Source of the DNA: Aradus depressus
Taxonomy: Eukaryota; Arthropoda; Insecta; Hemiptera; Aradidae
Length of the DNA: 64,000 bases
Assembly (NCBI GenBank): GCA_963662175.1
Contig: OY759219.1
Coordinates: forward strand, 27,260,908 to 27,324,907
Direction: 5' to 3'
Shown here: piece by piece, positions 30,891-41,944 of the stretch
Layout of the letters: the number at the start of each line of letters is the position of its first letter
Numbering within the stretch: position 1 is the stretch's first letter
Position numbers and translations under genes: made by a program
The notes under the pieces: model-generated
Told to the model about the DNA's origin: nothing
Databases searched by the model: none
The model's input: only the letters and a program-made list of their open reading frames with translations

Positions 30891-31174
30891 TAATCTATTG
30901 AAGCTGTAAATCTACAGACTAACGATGTCATCAAAGTAGTTTCGATAAGAAAACAGAGATACAGATACTTAACAACATGATCGTGAGATACTAACTTTGA
31001 GAGGGATACATACGACTATGAAATAACAGATATCTTACATCTGATAAATATCTGAGAACAGATACTGTGTAGGCGTAGCTAGATGAGTGTACTTAGTATG
31101 TCAAACATTGAACGTAGTGAAACATATTTAAAAAAATATTCTCTCTAAAAATTGGCGTAAACAAGGTCTTGTGA

Positions 31175-31365
31175 ATCGAAACACTGAATGTCATATCGAT
31201 ACATTCCTTATATCGACAGAATGAAGAAGTTGTGTTATTCCCCTCCTTACCCCTTACCCCTGATAAACAGTTGGTGTCGTCTATATTGGATTGTGGAGAC
31301 ACATAAAAGTTGGAGTCGATACATTCATAGCAGATGTAATCATGTTTACATTCCCGGCTATGAAG
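31175..31365 (+). mobile_element. HE element, internal part
   Basis: 'tatcgatacattccttatat', 'cgacagaatgaagaagttgt', 'cgatacattcatagcagatg'. Confidence 0.6.
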
Positions 31366-31459
31366 TAGAGAGAAGGTTATGTCAACGGTCACAAACGATA
31401 ATTCAAGTTTTCTGATTGTTCATAAATAACAAAATAACCATATTATAAAATCTGTCTCT

Positions 31460-31625
31460 GTGGAGTCCCTGGCACAAGTCGGCCTGGGACAGGGGTGTAT
31501 GGAATAAAATGGGAGAGGCCTATGCCCAAAGATGGGCCTAGTTTCCAATTTGTATAGATGTATATTAATTACTATTATTATTGTGAACCTTAGGAAGCAA
31601 ATAAAAAGGCTATTATTATTATAAA
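31460..31625 (+). pseudogene. LINE 3' end: last codons plus 3' UTR
   Basis: One frame reads WHKSAWDRGVWNKMGEAYAQ then RWA and stop (31470-31541). The DRxxWxxMGEAYAQxW ending is typical of the C-terminus of certain insect non-LTR retrotransposon ORF2 proteins. The 3' UTR ends in an (ATT)n-type tail (about 31609-31622). Severely 5'-truncated; flanked by AT-rich DNA; no TSD found. Different family from 10083 and 34770. Confidence 0.7.
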
Positions 31626-31917
31626 AATTGTGTTTCATATACAAAACATTAATTGATACACAGCTTTCACATTATTTCCTTGACAGAGTTCCTCCACAGA
31701 TATCTTCCTATAAGTTCTGTCCAATCAATTTTTGTTTTATATTTTCATTACTAATACCATTAATTTATTACTTTTTTATTTCTATTAGTTTATTTATTTT
31801 ATTTATTTTTTCATGTAAGAAAGACCCAAAATATCGTCGTGAAGAAGAGAGTTGTATAAGAATTATAAAAAAAATATTCACATAATTTAAATGATTATAT
31901 ATTATAACATATATTTG

Positions 31918-32208
31918 AGGGCGCCGGTAGCTCAGTGGTATGCGTGCTTGCCTTCTGAGCTCAAGATTGTTGACTCGAAACCCGACCGAGGCCCTTAGTT
32001 TATTTTATCTGGGAGGTAAAATAAACTTAAGCACGCCGTTCTTCGGATGGGACGTTAAGCGATGGTCTCGACCCCAGGTGAATAAAAATTTAGGGTAGGC
32101 AAAATTTAGGACTCCCACAGTAGAGTCGGGCTCATCTCCACCAGAGTGACGAAAGAGCGCTCTGGTAGTAGGCGACAAGACCTCGTAGTTAAAGCCCGGG
32201 CATTAGTT
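31918..32208 (+). mobile_element. SINE-A with central deletion
   Basis: GAGGGCGCCGGTAGCTCAG, box B altered to 'tgactcgaaacccgaccga', body hairpin intact. The part from 'gagcctgtacgatgtcag' to 'gacccct' is deleted. The 3' domain runs to 'gcccgggcattagtta'. Confidence 0.9.
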
Positions 32209-32279
32209 ACAATAACTATTATAATATGTTACTCATTTATTTACTAGAATTTATTCATTTTATTTAATATTTATTTTCC

Positions 32280-32360
32280 TACAGTATAAGGAAGCATTGT
32301 AATCATGCAAAAATCTGAAGTCGAGTTTTCAACGGATTATCACGTTGCAAGGTCCTGAGA
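32280..32360 (+). repeat. dispersed repeat P fragment
   Basis: 'taaggaagcattgtaatcat', 'gcaaaaatctgaagtcgagt', 'tgcaaggtcctgaga', as at 46284 and 60460. Confidence 0.55.
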
Positions 32361-32429
32361 TATTAGAAAGAAGTATCTAGAGCTCAATAGGCTAGCAGGC
32401 TACCCTTGAGGTACCGATGCCCTCTCCTA

Positions 32430-32590
32430 CAGCCCTAATAATTGCCGATGTATCGATAAAAAATGCATGCTCAAGTCATCTATTAATTTTTAGACCAAGA
32501 GCACGATTGGTTTTGGAGAGGGAGCAAAAACATAATCGATTAATCCGTTATGGGGAAGTTTGCAGATGATTCACCGACGACTTTTTCATA
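32430..32590 (-). mobile_element. HE element, left half
   Basis: 'agcacgattggttttggaga', 'cgattaatccgttatgggga', 'agatgattcaccgacgactt'. Confidence 0.75.
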
Positions 32591-33102
32591 ATATATAGCT
32601 AACTGGTATTTTAGCTTTTCAAAGCTCTAAGAAAACCCTATGGAAAAGTTCCTACATATATTCCTTTATTTTTTTTTTGAATCAAACTTGTTACAACGAC
32701 AGAATGTTAACATGATAAAATGTGGTAAGAGGGCAAAATAAATATTCTAGTAATAACTATGTCTACCGTCTGTTTATATTGCGGGATGTGGACATTCTAT
32801 CCACCTGGAGTTGGGCGGCAGGTAGCCAGCCTTTCAGACGAGACACAAACCGCCCAGGTTTCATCTTACCCGTAACCCAATCCCGTACTCTTCTTCTCTG
32901 TCCTACGGGGGAAATTAATAGCCTTAACGGGTAAATCAGGGCACAAAAAACACCAACAGAATTTTGCTTATGTAAGAGACAAGTCTCAAACGCTGTGGAC
33001 AATCAGTGATTTATCTTGCTGCATAGGTATGTGGGCAAAAAAAAGGGGGACCTGAGTAAAAAAAATATCTAAAATATAATTCCGTCCTAAACAGAGAGAG
33101 GA
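32591..33102. other. gene-free DNA
   Basis: Overlapping ORFs on both strands (32722-32934 plus, 32763-33002 minus) come from a less AT-rich stretch. Neither is recognised. Confidence 0.4.
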
Positions 33103-33199
33103 ACATATGAGTGAATCATCTGCAATGTACTTCCCCCAATTAATGGACTAAGTGTTTGCTCTTCCTCATCAACCTGATCATTCCGGCTAAAAATAAATA
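33103..33199 (+). mobile_element. HE element, 5' fragment
   Basis: 'gagtgaatcatctgcaatgt', 'acttcccccaattaatggac', 'cggctaaaaataaata'. It is interrupted by the pogo-like element. Confidence 0.65.
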
Positions 33200-33920
33200 C
33201 AGTAGAATCCCGATAATTCGTATAGTCAAGAGACTGACGGTTTGGTACGAATTACCGGGATTACCAATTATCGGGAGTACAAAATATAAAAAATTAAAAA
33301 ACGTATTAATGCAAATATGTATGTATTAAGAAGTATGTACAATGTGGTAAGAATAAAAACTATGCAATAAACACTGTTTTATACTAAACTATACAATAAA
33401 CAATACATGCAATAAAAAATATGTACATATGTTCTAGTTTAAATAAACACCAATCAAACATTTGTTTGAAAAAATGTTAGAAAAGATCAATAAAATTGCT
33501 AAAACTTCCCCCCTCCTCTCCTCTCCTCATTTCCTTTCAGTGAAAAGAGTACGAATTACATGAGATAATATGAGATTTCATATAAAACTTGTCTCTCTCA
33601 CTCGCTCTCCCCTTTGGTTCTGTAGGAATCACGTGATTTCCTAGAAAACATTTATCTCGCACTCATTCTGCTCTCTGGTCTCCCACTGTCCTCTCTCTCC
33701 CTCTTGAAAACAGTACGAATTAACGAGGTTTTTAAGCTGGAAATACGAATTATAAGATGTTTTAAGTGACCTCGAGCATAAAAATAATACGAATTAACGA
33801 GGGGTCCGAAATGCATTGTTTTTATACCACTTACCCGATAATCCCGTTTTCTCTGGTGAAATTTGTACGAATTAGCCGGAAATACGAATAATCGGGATAC
33901 CAAATATCGGGATTCCACTG
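33200..33920. mobile_element. pogo-like inverted-repeat transposon 1
   Basis: Ends are CAGTAGAATCCCGATAATTC and, at the right, the complement of CAGTGGAATCCCGATATT, flanked by TA (33198-33199 and 33921-33922). Several 'tacgaattaNcgRg' motifs recur inside. TIRs beginning CAGT with TA duplication are typical of pogo/Tigger-type elements. No transposase, so non-autonomous. Confidence 0.75.
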
Positions 33921-34514
33921 TACTTGAATGAGGCGGCTAACCAACGTCAGTCCTCTTGGTTAAGGTCGCTATGGTTCTTCCTCTTCAGTCGACGTTCTGG
34001 TCTTGACGGAGGCAGATGGAGTGGGATGGCAGAGGGTTTTGATCTTTCATGGTCCGCAGCAGACTGGCGTAACAAATAGACAGACATTTTTTCACCTCAG
34101 GGATCTGAAGACTTCGGTTTTCCTTAAGGCCCGATTCTGGATTGTCTGAATACGTTTTCTTTGAGAATCGGAGGCAGAACCCCAGATAGTCACAACAGTT
34201 GTATGTATTATCTTATTTGCGCAGGCGTGAATACTCAGTTAAAAATGTCCTTGTCTTTCTGTTTACTTCTCGTCAATTTTCAATAGTGACTTGAGAGTTT
34301 ATAGGAAGGATTACTTGGACTTTTTGAAACTTTGGTAGATTCCCAAACCACCAGGGAAAGTAGGGTCTGGCTCATACATAGTTGAACGTGGGGTCGATGG
34401 GGGAGAGAGAAGACGGGAGATTAGGGTGAGAAGTCTGGGGACAACTGTTGGCGTTCACAGGACCGCTCCGGAGTCCGCATTATATCGAGGGTATGAGGTT
34501 TTTGTTTCATACTT
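33921..34514. other. gene-free DNA, moderate GC
   Basis: Higher GC than average but no ORF I can assign; could be eroded retroelement sequence. Confidence 0.35.
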
Positions 34515-34645
34515 TGTATAAGTTATACAAAACCCACTCGAGGCCCTTCGGAAGGGATGTTCAGGGATGGTTCCGACCCTGTGCGCTGTCAGGTACTCGT
34601 TAAAGACCGCCTGAATTTAGGACTCCTATAGTAGAGCTAATAGAG
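34515..34645 (+). mobile_element. SINE-A relic
   Basis: 'aacccactcgaggcccttcg', 'cgctgtcaggtactcgttaa', 'gaatttaggactcctatagt'. The body hairpin is deleted. Confidence 0.65.
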
Positions 34646-34769
34646 AATAAAAGGGGAAAGAGCATTGGATGCTTAGGTCCCTAGGTGTACACAACAGCCT
34701 TTCCAATATATCTAATCTCATCAATTAGAGTCTTATGTTCGGCCTCATCATCATCATCGGCACAACAAC

Positions 34770-35090
34770 TCATCTGTGAGTCAAGGCCTCCTGGATCAGC
34801 CTTCGCCAGTCGTCTCCGTCCTGTGCAGCTGCCCTCCAGTTCCTGACTCCTGGCATCATGCGCAACACAGTCCTTCCAAAGTAGCTTTGGCCTCCCAACA
34901 CGTCTGGCACATCATGGTCTCCCATCCTTGCCAATCTTAGTCTGTGAAGTCTTACAAACCTTACTATGTCCGGTTCTTGCGACAAAGCGTATAGCTCCTG
35001 ATTCGTTTTTCTCCTCTAGTCCTGTCCCTCGTAGTCACCTCTATAGATACAACGTAGGATCATCCTTTCGTGAATCAGGAGGTGACGCCG
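34770..35090 (-). pseudogene. LINE relic: ORF2 C-terminus, second family
   Basis: Minus-strand translation from about 35085 reads ERMILRCIYRGDYEGQD, an in-frame stop, then RRKTNQELYALSQEPDIVRF, VRLHRLRLARMGDHDVPDVL, and finally GVRNWRAAAQDGDDWRRLIQ, EALTHR and stop at 34770. ELY..Q.PDIV, RLRxAR and VRNWRxAAQDRDxWRRLxxEA are diagnostic of the post-catalytic region of a non-LTR family distinct from 10083 and 57269. The Arg/Gly-rich stretch before the last block is shortened. The catalytic core and endonuclease are missing. At the plus-strand left edge there is (ATC/TCA)n at 34745-34757, probably the tail. Confidence 0.8.
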
Positions 35091-35124
35091 GAGTCCAAAG
35101 AAACAGCGGTTGGACTTGGGAATT

Positions 35125-35420
35125 GTGTCGACATGAAATTTCTTATTTAAAGCCAAAACCCAATGAGGACATAACCTGTCAAATTTCAGCAATATCGAAA
35201 GAAGGGAAGGGGGTTCAGGGGAGGGGGGTGAACTCAAAAACCCTTATAACCTGTATATGTAATTAATTTATCGGCACAAAATTTAGTATGAGAATTTAGG
35301 AGCACTTATGTAAGTGAACTGTTGAATATTAGCCCAAACGGTTGTCTGGTTTTGGAGAGAGAGCTAACTAATTCGTTCTGGGCCGGTGTTCAATGCCGGT
35401 GATTCACCGAAGACATTTTT
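35125..35420 (-). mobile_element. HE element, left half joined to K-type edge
   Basis: 'aaaacccaatgaggacataa', 'cctgtcaaatttcagcaata', 'tatgtaagtgaactgttgaa', then 'gccggtgattcaccgaagac'. Confidence 0.8.
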
Positions 35421-35759
35421 ATTTATTTTTTTTGCCACTGAAATAATATCCATGGCATTCGTAAGATCAAGATATCAGATGGGTTAAAGATTTAGAAACG
35501 AAATAGTTAAAGACTAAGATACGTTAAACAACGTTAAAAATGATACTTACCATATCAAAGAAGGGACCGAAGTATTTTGGAATGTGGTTCCTGCTACTTT
35601 AACAGATCCGATGACAGTCACAGTGATCGACGTTAATCACAGTCTAATACTATAAATCTATTCTTTGCTTATCTTTTTATCCGACAGTTTATTCTAGGGA
35701 ACGAATGAATGTTCAGGATGCATTGAAAAAAGGAGGAAAAAATTGGAGGGAGGTTTCTA
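35421..35759. other. gene-free DNA
   Basis: Nothing recognised. Confidence 0.45.
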
Positions 35760-36500
35760 ATTAAATAAATAGAGGATGTTATGTAATCGTTCAAAAATTC
35801 GTTGTTAATTTTCAAAGGAATTTCATGTTTACCTGTTCCCTGATCAATAAAAAAAGTCTTAATCAACTAAGTTTCAATCAATCGACTGGTTGGGTTAAAA
35901 ATAAATAGTTGACTTAAACAGGAACTTCTGAATACACATACTAAATTTCGTGTCGATATATTCAATACATCGGTAGATAGTAGGGTTTTGAGTTGACCCC
36001 CCTCCGATTTCGCCAAAAATAAATTTGTCATAATGGGGTTTTGAATTTACACATAAAATTCCGTGCATTGTGAACGAAGTTACGAATTAAATATTGAGAG
36101 GATGTTATGTAATAGTTAAAAAATTCTATGTGATTTTTTCATAGGAATTTCATGTCTATAGGTTCCCTGAATAATAATAAAAAAAGTCTTAATCAACTAA
36201 TTTTTAACTCTCCGACAAAACTAATCGGCCATTTGGAATAAAAATCTATAGTTGACTTACATAGAGACTTCTGAATCGTCATACTAAATTTTATATAGAA
36301 ACATTTATTATAACGGCCGATTTAGTTGAAAATTAAGAGGAGGCATCCTTATGGGATTTTGAAATCACATATACAATTTTGTGTCGATATATTCACTACA
36401 TCGGCAGTTAGAATTATTTTTGAGTTGAACTGCGGCCGATTTTGCTGAAAATTATATAAACGTCCTTATATGGTTTAGAATTCACATATTCAATTATATA
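35760..36500 (+). mobile_element. duplicated composite HE block
   Basis: Two tandem copies of the same chimera: a reverse HE 3' end (about 35765-35850 and 36090-36180, 'gaggatgttatgtaatNgtt') joined through 'aaaaaaagtcttaatcaact' to a forward HE left/internal part ('tagttgacttaNa', 'tactaaattt', 'cggcag'). The identical junction in both means a local duplication after the two HE pieces were joined. Confidence 0.75.
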
Positions 36501-36748
36501 TCAGTTATGTTGAGAGGTTAAAATAAACTCAACCACGCCGTCCTTCGGATGTGGCGTTAAGCAATGGACCCGAGCCTGTACGATGTCAGGTCCTCGTTAA
36601 TGACCCCCCTACCCTAGGTGAATAAAAATTTAGTGCAGCCAAAATTTAGGACTCCCATAGTAGAGTCGGGCTCATGTCCACCAAAATGTCAAAAGAGCTC
36701 TCTGGTAGGCGATATGACTTTATAACTAAAGCCCGGGCATGAGTCATA
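36501..36748 (+). mobile_element. SINE-A, head-truncated
   Basis: Begins in the body hairpin right arm 'gaggttaaaataaactcaac', then 'cgtccttcggatgtggcgtt' and the 3' domain to 'gcccgggcatgagtcataaa'. Confidence 0.85.
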
Positions 36749-36982
36749 AATAACTATGGGTCCCTTATTTCAATTTAGCTTGGACGGTTGTCTTTATGGG
36801 TAGAACGGACACACTAATAAATCTTCGGAATTACCGACAGATACACATAATATGTATGTATATTATACATACATTTTTTCCGCAATTTTGAAAAACAATT
36901 ATACAACTTTCCCTATACTTAGCTGGGAATTTTAACTACATAAAATAATTATATACAATTATTGTAATAAACTTATTATAGT

Positions 36983-37692
36983 ACATTTTTCGCACCTCTT
37001 ATGGTAGGTGTCACTTTAAGGGTTCTACATTTTTCGCACCTCTTATGGTAGGTGTCACTTTAAGGGTTCTACATTTTTCGCACCTCTTATGGTAGGTGTC
37101 ACTTTAAGGGTTCTACATTTTTCGCACCTCTTATGGTAGGTGTCACTTTAAGGGTTCTACATTTTTCGCACCTCTTATGGTAGGTGTCACTTTAAGGGTT
37201 CTACATTTTTCGCACCTCTTATGGTAGGTGTCACTTTAAGGGTTCTACATTTTTCGCACCTCTTATGGTAGGTGTCACTTTAAGGGTTCTACATTTTTCG
37301 CACCTCTTATGGTAGGTGTCACTTTAAGGGTTCTACATTTTTCGCACCTCTTATGGTAGGTGTCACTTTAAGGGTTCTACATTTTTCGCACCTCTTATGG
37401 TAGGTGTCACTTTAAGGGTTCTACATTTTTCGCACCTCTTATGGTAGGTGTCACTTTAAGGGTTCTACATTTTTCGCACCTCTTATGGTAGGTGTCACTT
37501 TAAGGGTTCTACATTTTTCGCACCTCTTATGGTAGGTGTCACTTTAAGGGTTCTACATTTTTCGCACCTCTTATGGTAGGTGTCACTTTAAGGGTTCTAC
37601 ATTTTTCGCACCTCTTATGGTAGGTGTCACTTTAAGGGTTCTACATTTTTCGCACCTCTTATGGTAGGTGTCACTTTAAGGGTTCTACATTT
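36983..37692. repeat. 44-bp minisatellite, 16 copies
   Basis: Sixteen units of 44 bp (acatttttcgcacctcttat, ggtaggtgtcactttaaggg, ttct) appear identical base for base. Each unit has a small inverted repeat CACCT..AGGTG. Such homogeneity suggests recent expansion or an assembly-sensitive array. Any ORF starting inside it is an artefact. Confidence 0.98.
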
Positions 37693-38184
37693 ATTACAGG
37701 ATGGAAGGGTCATCGTTTTGGTACCTTGCTTAGGTTGTTTAGGGTCCAAAGCTGTTTTATTTTTTAAAGGGTATTTTTTTTTTTCAGTTTTATGTTTTCA
37801 CGAAATTCCTATTTTAGCACCTCCTGGGTACAACTCACGAAGCTGGTTGACCTATATGATCTTGGTGGTCGTTAAATTCAAAAATTACTCAAAAAAAAAA
37901 AGGTACGACCCGAAACAAAACTGCACGACAAGACACTTTTTGCTTTATCCAGGAGGCAGTGCATATGACTATAAAGTAAAAAAAAAAAATTTAATTATCA
38001 TGCCTGACTTTTATTGGAGGCTAGCCTAAGCGGGATATGCTGTAATAAAATATATTAATTATCTCCTTTTCAAGCGCTTTATAACGATATACTGCAATAA
38101 AGGAATAACGTTTTTTTTGTTTTTTTTAAAGTTTATATAAGGAACAAACGGGGATCTTCAGGGTGTGGTGGAAAACATCGCATA
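37693..38184. other. gene-free DNA with A-runs
   Basis: A few A/T runs, no recognised family. The 122-codon plus ORF that begins in the minisatellite (37661-38029) has a Lys/hydrophobic composition with no known motif. Confidence 0.4.
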
Positions 38185-38188
38185 TTAA

Positions 38189-38572
38189 CCCGTGCTTGTA
38201 AGGGGTTAAAGTTTAACATTAAGTTTAAATGGGGATTTTGCGATTCGAGAGAGTTTAGAGCGTAAGTTTTCTTACGTTTTGGGGGTCGCTGAATTATATT
38301 GGTATAATTTGATGTCAAAAATTCATTTTTACTATTCCAGCTTTCAAATGATATTTTAAAAATGATTTCATGGAATGAAAAACGTTTTTTGACAAGTGTG
38401 ACTGTCAAAATTTGATTTTGAATTCAGCGACCCCCAAAATGTAAGAATACGAAATTTCAGAACAATCCATTCGAGGCATCAAAAGTTACGCTCTAAAGTC
38501 TGTCGAATCGCAAAATCCCCATTTAAACTCAATGTTAAACTTAAACACCTTACAGGCTCGGGTTAATATGGT
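38189..38572. mobile_element. piggyBac-like MITE
   Basis: Flanked by TTAA at 38185-38188 and 38573-38576. Ends are CCCGTGCTTGTAAGG and the complement of CCCGAGCCTGTAAGG, and inverted similarity extends about 120 bp inward (both arms share 'tttaaatggggattttgcga' and 'gggggtcgctgaatt'). TTAA plus CCC ends are the piggyBac pattern. No transposase. Confidence 0.8.
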
Positions 38573-38594
38573 CAAAAAAATTTGAAAAAATTCC

Positions 38595-38810
38595 ATAACG
38601 ATGACAAATTAATTTTCAGGGAAATCGTGCGAATAAGGAAAGGGAGGTTCGGGGGAAAGGCTCAACTCAAAACCTCTAATAACTATCGACAGACTGATGT
38701 ATCGACTAAGAGTATTTAGAGGCACCTGGTTTTGGAGGAGGGGGGCGGAATTTTAATTGAATAGGTAATTCTGGGGAAGTACATTTCCAGTGATTCACCG
38801 ACAATTTTTA
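38595..38810 (-). mobile_element. HE element, left half
   Basis: 'aattaattttcagggaaatc', 'acctctaataactatcgaca', 'ctggggaagtacatttccag', 'tgattcaccgacaattttta'. Confidence 0.8.
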
Positions 38811-38899
38811 TATTTCTGCGAAATATATTCGATATATTGGACCTCGATGTGTATTTAACTCGATATCAGTCTCGATCTTACTGTTCTATCTATTTGTGA

Positions 38900-39345
38900 G
38901 AGGTCAAAAGGGAAAGTTATGTAATCGACCTGAAATTCGATTAAGTGTCCACTCTAAAATTTCGTGTTCTCCGATCCCAGATTACAAAAATTAAAAAAAA
39001 AAAAAAATCCTAAATATCCAGAAATTCATAAGGCCGACACAAACTTCTTTTCAGACAAATCCGTCAAAGGGGTAGGAAGATTAGAAGAGAGGCTTAACTC
39101 AATTACTCTAATAATTGCCCTTTTAATGAATGCATCGACACAAAAATTTCATATGTGAAATCGAAAACCCATAAAGACGACACTTAATTTTCAGTAGAAT
39201 CCGCTGAAGGGATGAGGGGAGCAGAGGTGCTAAACTCAAAAACCTCAATAACTGCCGATATAATGAATGTATCGTAATGAAATTTCATATTCAAAGTCAA
39301 AAACCCAATGAGAACATATTAAACATGTCAAATTTCAACGACATA
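38900..39345 (-). mobile_element. HE element, right part with two subunits
   Basis: Starts 'aagttatgtaatcgacctga', then two internal subunits ('tgaatgcatcgacacaaaaa', 'aataactgccgatataatga'), ending at the K-type junction 'acccaatgagaacatattaa'. Confidence 0.8.
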
Positions 39346-39792
39346 TTTTTTTATTTTTCAACCTGAGAAATGATCACTTCTCACTGTATCAGTCATTATC
39401 ATGACTACCTATAAGTATATAATTGAAAAGACAATAACGATAAAAACCATCTTTCTTTTGTAGGTAAAGATGAAAGAGTCAAATGGTTCTTCTCTTAATA
39501 TAAATACAAAAACGGGACAAGAAAAAAAAACTTGTGCACATGTGTGAGCAGACCACCCAAAAAAAAAATAAAAAAAAACAGACAACAAAAAGGTGTGACA
39601 CTGTTGAAAGAAAGCTCATTTAAATTGAACATGAGGCCTAAGAGGACAAATTGGGATGTAGGACTTCTAAAATAGGATAGGAGAAAAGAGGTGTCTTGGG
39701 GTAATGTCTTCTTTACAGGCCAATGAGATGAAAGGGTTCAGTTCAAAACAGGCAACCAGGGCGGCACAAGGTTTCAATGTGAACGGATCATA
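39346..39792. other. gene-free DNA
   Basis: A-rich segments; overlapping short ORFs at 39667-39927 extend into hAT-N1 and are not credible. Confidence 0.45.
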
Positions 39793-39800
39793 CTTTCCTG

Positions 39801-40791
39801 TAGTGACCGACCGAAACAGGAGTTTCAGCCGAAACCGAAACCGAATCTTCGGCCTCGGCCGAAACTTATATAGACATGTTAAAATTTCCATTGTATAGTA
39901 CTGAAATTTAGTGTATTTTTTACACATACACCTACCTATAGACAGTTAACTCGTGTTTAAATTAAATAAAAAACAATAATTGAAGCATGTAACAAAAATA
40001 GTTATTTATTTATGTTACATTAACAATTTAACATGAACAAAAATAATATACATGTTAAAGTAAAGACCTACCCTTGTAAGTAAACTTTGTCAAAAATCAA
40101 CACTTAGATTAGGTTAGGTTTTATGACTCATGCCCCTTTAACTACGAGGTCATATTGCCTACTACCAGAGCGCTCTTTCGTCACTCTGGTGGACATGAGC
40201 CCGACTCTACAGTGGGAGTCCTAAATGTTGCCTACCCTAAATTTTTTATCCACCTAGGGTAGGGGTCTTTAACGAGTATCTGACATCGTACAGGCTCGGG
40301 ACCATCGCTTAACGTCCCATCCGAAGGACGGCGTGCTTAAGTTTATTTTACCTCCCAGATAAAATAAACTAAGGGCCTCGGTCGGGTTACGAACCCACGT
40401 TCTTGAGCTCAGAAGTCAAGCACGCATACCACTGAGCTACCGGCGCCCTCACTTAGATTAGATATAAAGTTCAGACTCCTTAATTAAGTAAGAACCTATT
40501 TTAATTGTGTTCACAATAGATAGATCTTAGATAAATCCGAAAGAACAACTCAAATAAAACAGAATTTTAGTGCCACTAAAATATATCAGAAGTTAAAACA
40601 AAACAAATACTTACCCAATCATTTATGCGCGAGAAAAAACACGAACTCAACACAATCACGCCGGCCGGCGAACTCAGCTGGTAACCAAACACGACTCACA
40701 AGCCAAGAGTTAGTCGAACGACGCACGACAAGTCACGAAAACTGAGTTTCGGCTGATTTTTGGCCGAAACCGAATCTTCGGTCGGTCACTA
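39801..40791. mobile_element. hAT-type element N1 with SINE-A inside
   Basis: Perfect 8-bp TSD CTTTCCTG at 39793-39800 and 40792-40799. Inverted ends are TAGTGACCGACCGAA at the left and its complement at the right, with nested 'ccgaaaccgaatcttcgg' motifs inside. 991 bp including a 338-bp SINE-A plus its 11-bp TSD. No transposase. 8-bp TSD and (C/T)AGTG-type ends indicate hAT. Confidence 0.9.
40112..40449 (-). mobile_element. SINE-A inside hAT-N1, with TSD
   Basis: TSD CACTTAGATTA at 40101-40111 and 40450-40460. Full length except a short gap in the 'cccgggcttt' block. Confidence 0.95.
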
Positions 40792-40857
40792 CTTTCCTGT
40801 AATACTTCGGGATTATTTTGTCATTTCACGTATACTATACGAAGTAATAGTAATAAG

Positions 40858-41085
40858 ATATTTGCTAGCCGGCTTTCGAGGTTGCCCTCATCATCAGGCA
40901 GTCTACAAAAAATCATCATTTAGCAATAAAGTAACAGGTTCTGTTGGTTACAATCCATAAAATATGATGAATAAACAGTAACAAAATAAAATTAAGAGTT
41001 TAAAAATAAACATACCTGATAAAATAATATTGAAAATAACATAGTTGAAATGTTTTAATAAATAAAATTTAAAAAGAGTGGGGGA
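40858..41085 (-). repeat. hammerhead-like family a repeat
   Basis: Motif at 40861-40902 is identical in core to a1 (CUGAUGA, U, GAGG-GCAA-CCUC, GAA, AGCCGGCU, A; stem I UGC/GCA). The downstream 'gaaatgttttaataaataaa' matches the arm of 4141-4440. Confidence 0.75.
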
Positions 41086-41149
41086 ACATGTGAGGAAGGG
41101 CGACTTTGAATTATTCCAACACCGTTTCATCTGTGAGTGTTTCTGCTAA

Positions 41150-41260
41150 AATTGTAATGACAGAGCGAAATTTTATATTTGTATCTAGAGCTCAAAAAGG
41201 AAGACACCTATCATTTTTCAGCCAAAATCAGCCAAAGGGTAGGAGAAGATTAGAAGGGGA
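41150..41260 (-). mobile_element. HE element fragment
   Basis: 'gcgaaattttatatttgtat', 'gaagacacctatcatttttc', 'agccaaaatcagccaaaggg'. Confidence 0.65.
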
Positions 41261-41789
41261 TGCAGTCGATGAGTCGAAGAAACAGAGCTTCGGGAGGATC
41301 CTGCGCATTAAAGACCTAGGAGAGTAGCTAGTTACATATCGAAGTGCTGTTATATGGGCATTCAGGCTTTGGATAACAAAGGTACAAAATCCACCCCTGC
41401 AACCATCTCTAGGGGTTTTTTACTCCGAGATTGCTGTCGCCTGAAAAGTCCAGATCTATTTCAAGTATGTAGATACTTATATTTCGATGAGCTAGACGTA
41501 GCCACAGAATGTGCGGTGGCCCCCCCCTTCAAGTCTGGCTTTGCCGTTTTAAAGCCCCCCCTTTCTTGGGTAACCACAACCTCCCAAGTAGCTCAACTTG
41601 ATTTAACAACCAAGAACCCATTTTGTGGCCGGACCATAGTCACACACTCCTTGGCAACTTGTTTAATTGAATTCGAACCCTGTTGCTCCAATTCCAAATT
41701 CAAGACCATCTCACAGAGTAGGGCTTAAGAATTTGGTGACCCTGGTGTGTTATGACTGGTTGCAAAGGTTGCAAAATAAAAGTAATGTT
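41261..41789. other. gene-free DNA with unrecognised 124-codon ORF
   Basis: ORF 41354-41728 (plus) begins MGIQALDNKGTKSTPATISR and contains several Cys residues. The composition is close to balanced. I see no domain, splice context or repeat match; hypothetical at best. Confidence 0.3.
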
Positions 41790-41870
41790 TGACGTCTCAA
41801 AACTTTTATTATTTTATATTATGTTAGCCGGCTTTCGAGGTTGCCCTCATTATCAATCGGCAAGACAAGC
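41790..41870 (-). repeat. family a fragment, U3-A8 variant
   Basis: The minus-strand core reads UUGAUAA, U, GAGG-GCAA-CCUC, GAA, AGCCGGCU, A (41822-41862). The C3/G8 pair is again U/A, as in family g. Confidence 0.6.
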
Positions 41871-41944
41871 TCATAGATTTTTTGGGAAAACATGAGTTCC
41901 AATTTAAACACTACATAAAAATATTTTATAGAGAAATTTATTGT

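Noticed and set aside
31918..31998. tRNA gene (box A and box B in the correct spacing)
   Set aside because: This and all similar heads continue into the SINE-A body, occur in about 20 copies and lack a proper 3' acceptor half; they are SINE promoters, not tRNA genes.
36983..37692. CRISPR array (regular repeats)
   Set aside because: Units are contiguous with no variable spacers, in a eukaryotic context; it is a minisatellite.
37661..38029. 122-codon ORF
   Set aside because: Starts inside the 44-bp minisatellite and continues through A-runs; no motif.
41354..41728. 124-codon ORF as a host gene
   Set aside because: No domain, no splice context and it sits between repeats; listed only within the gene-free stretch.
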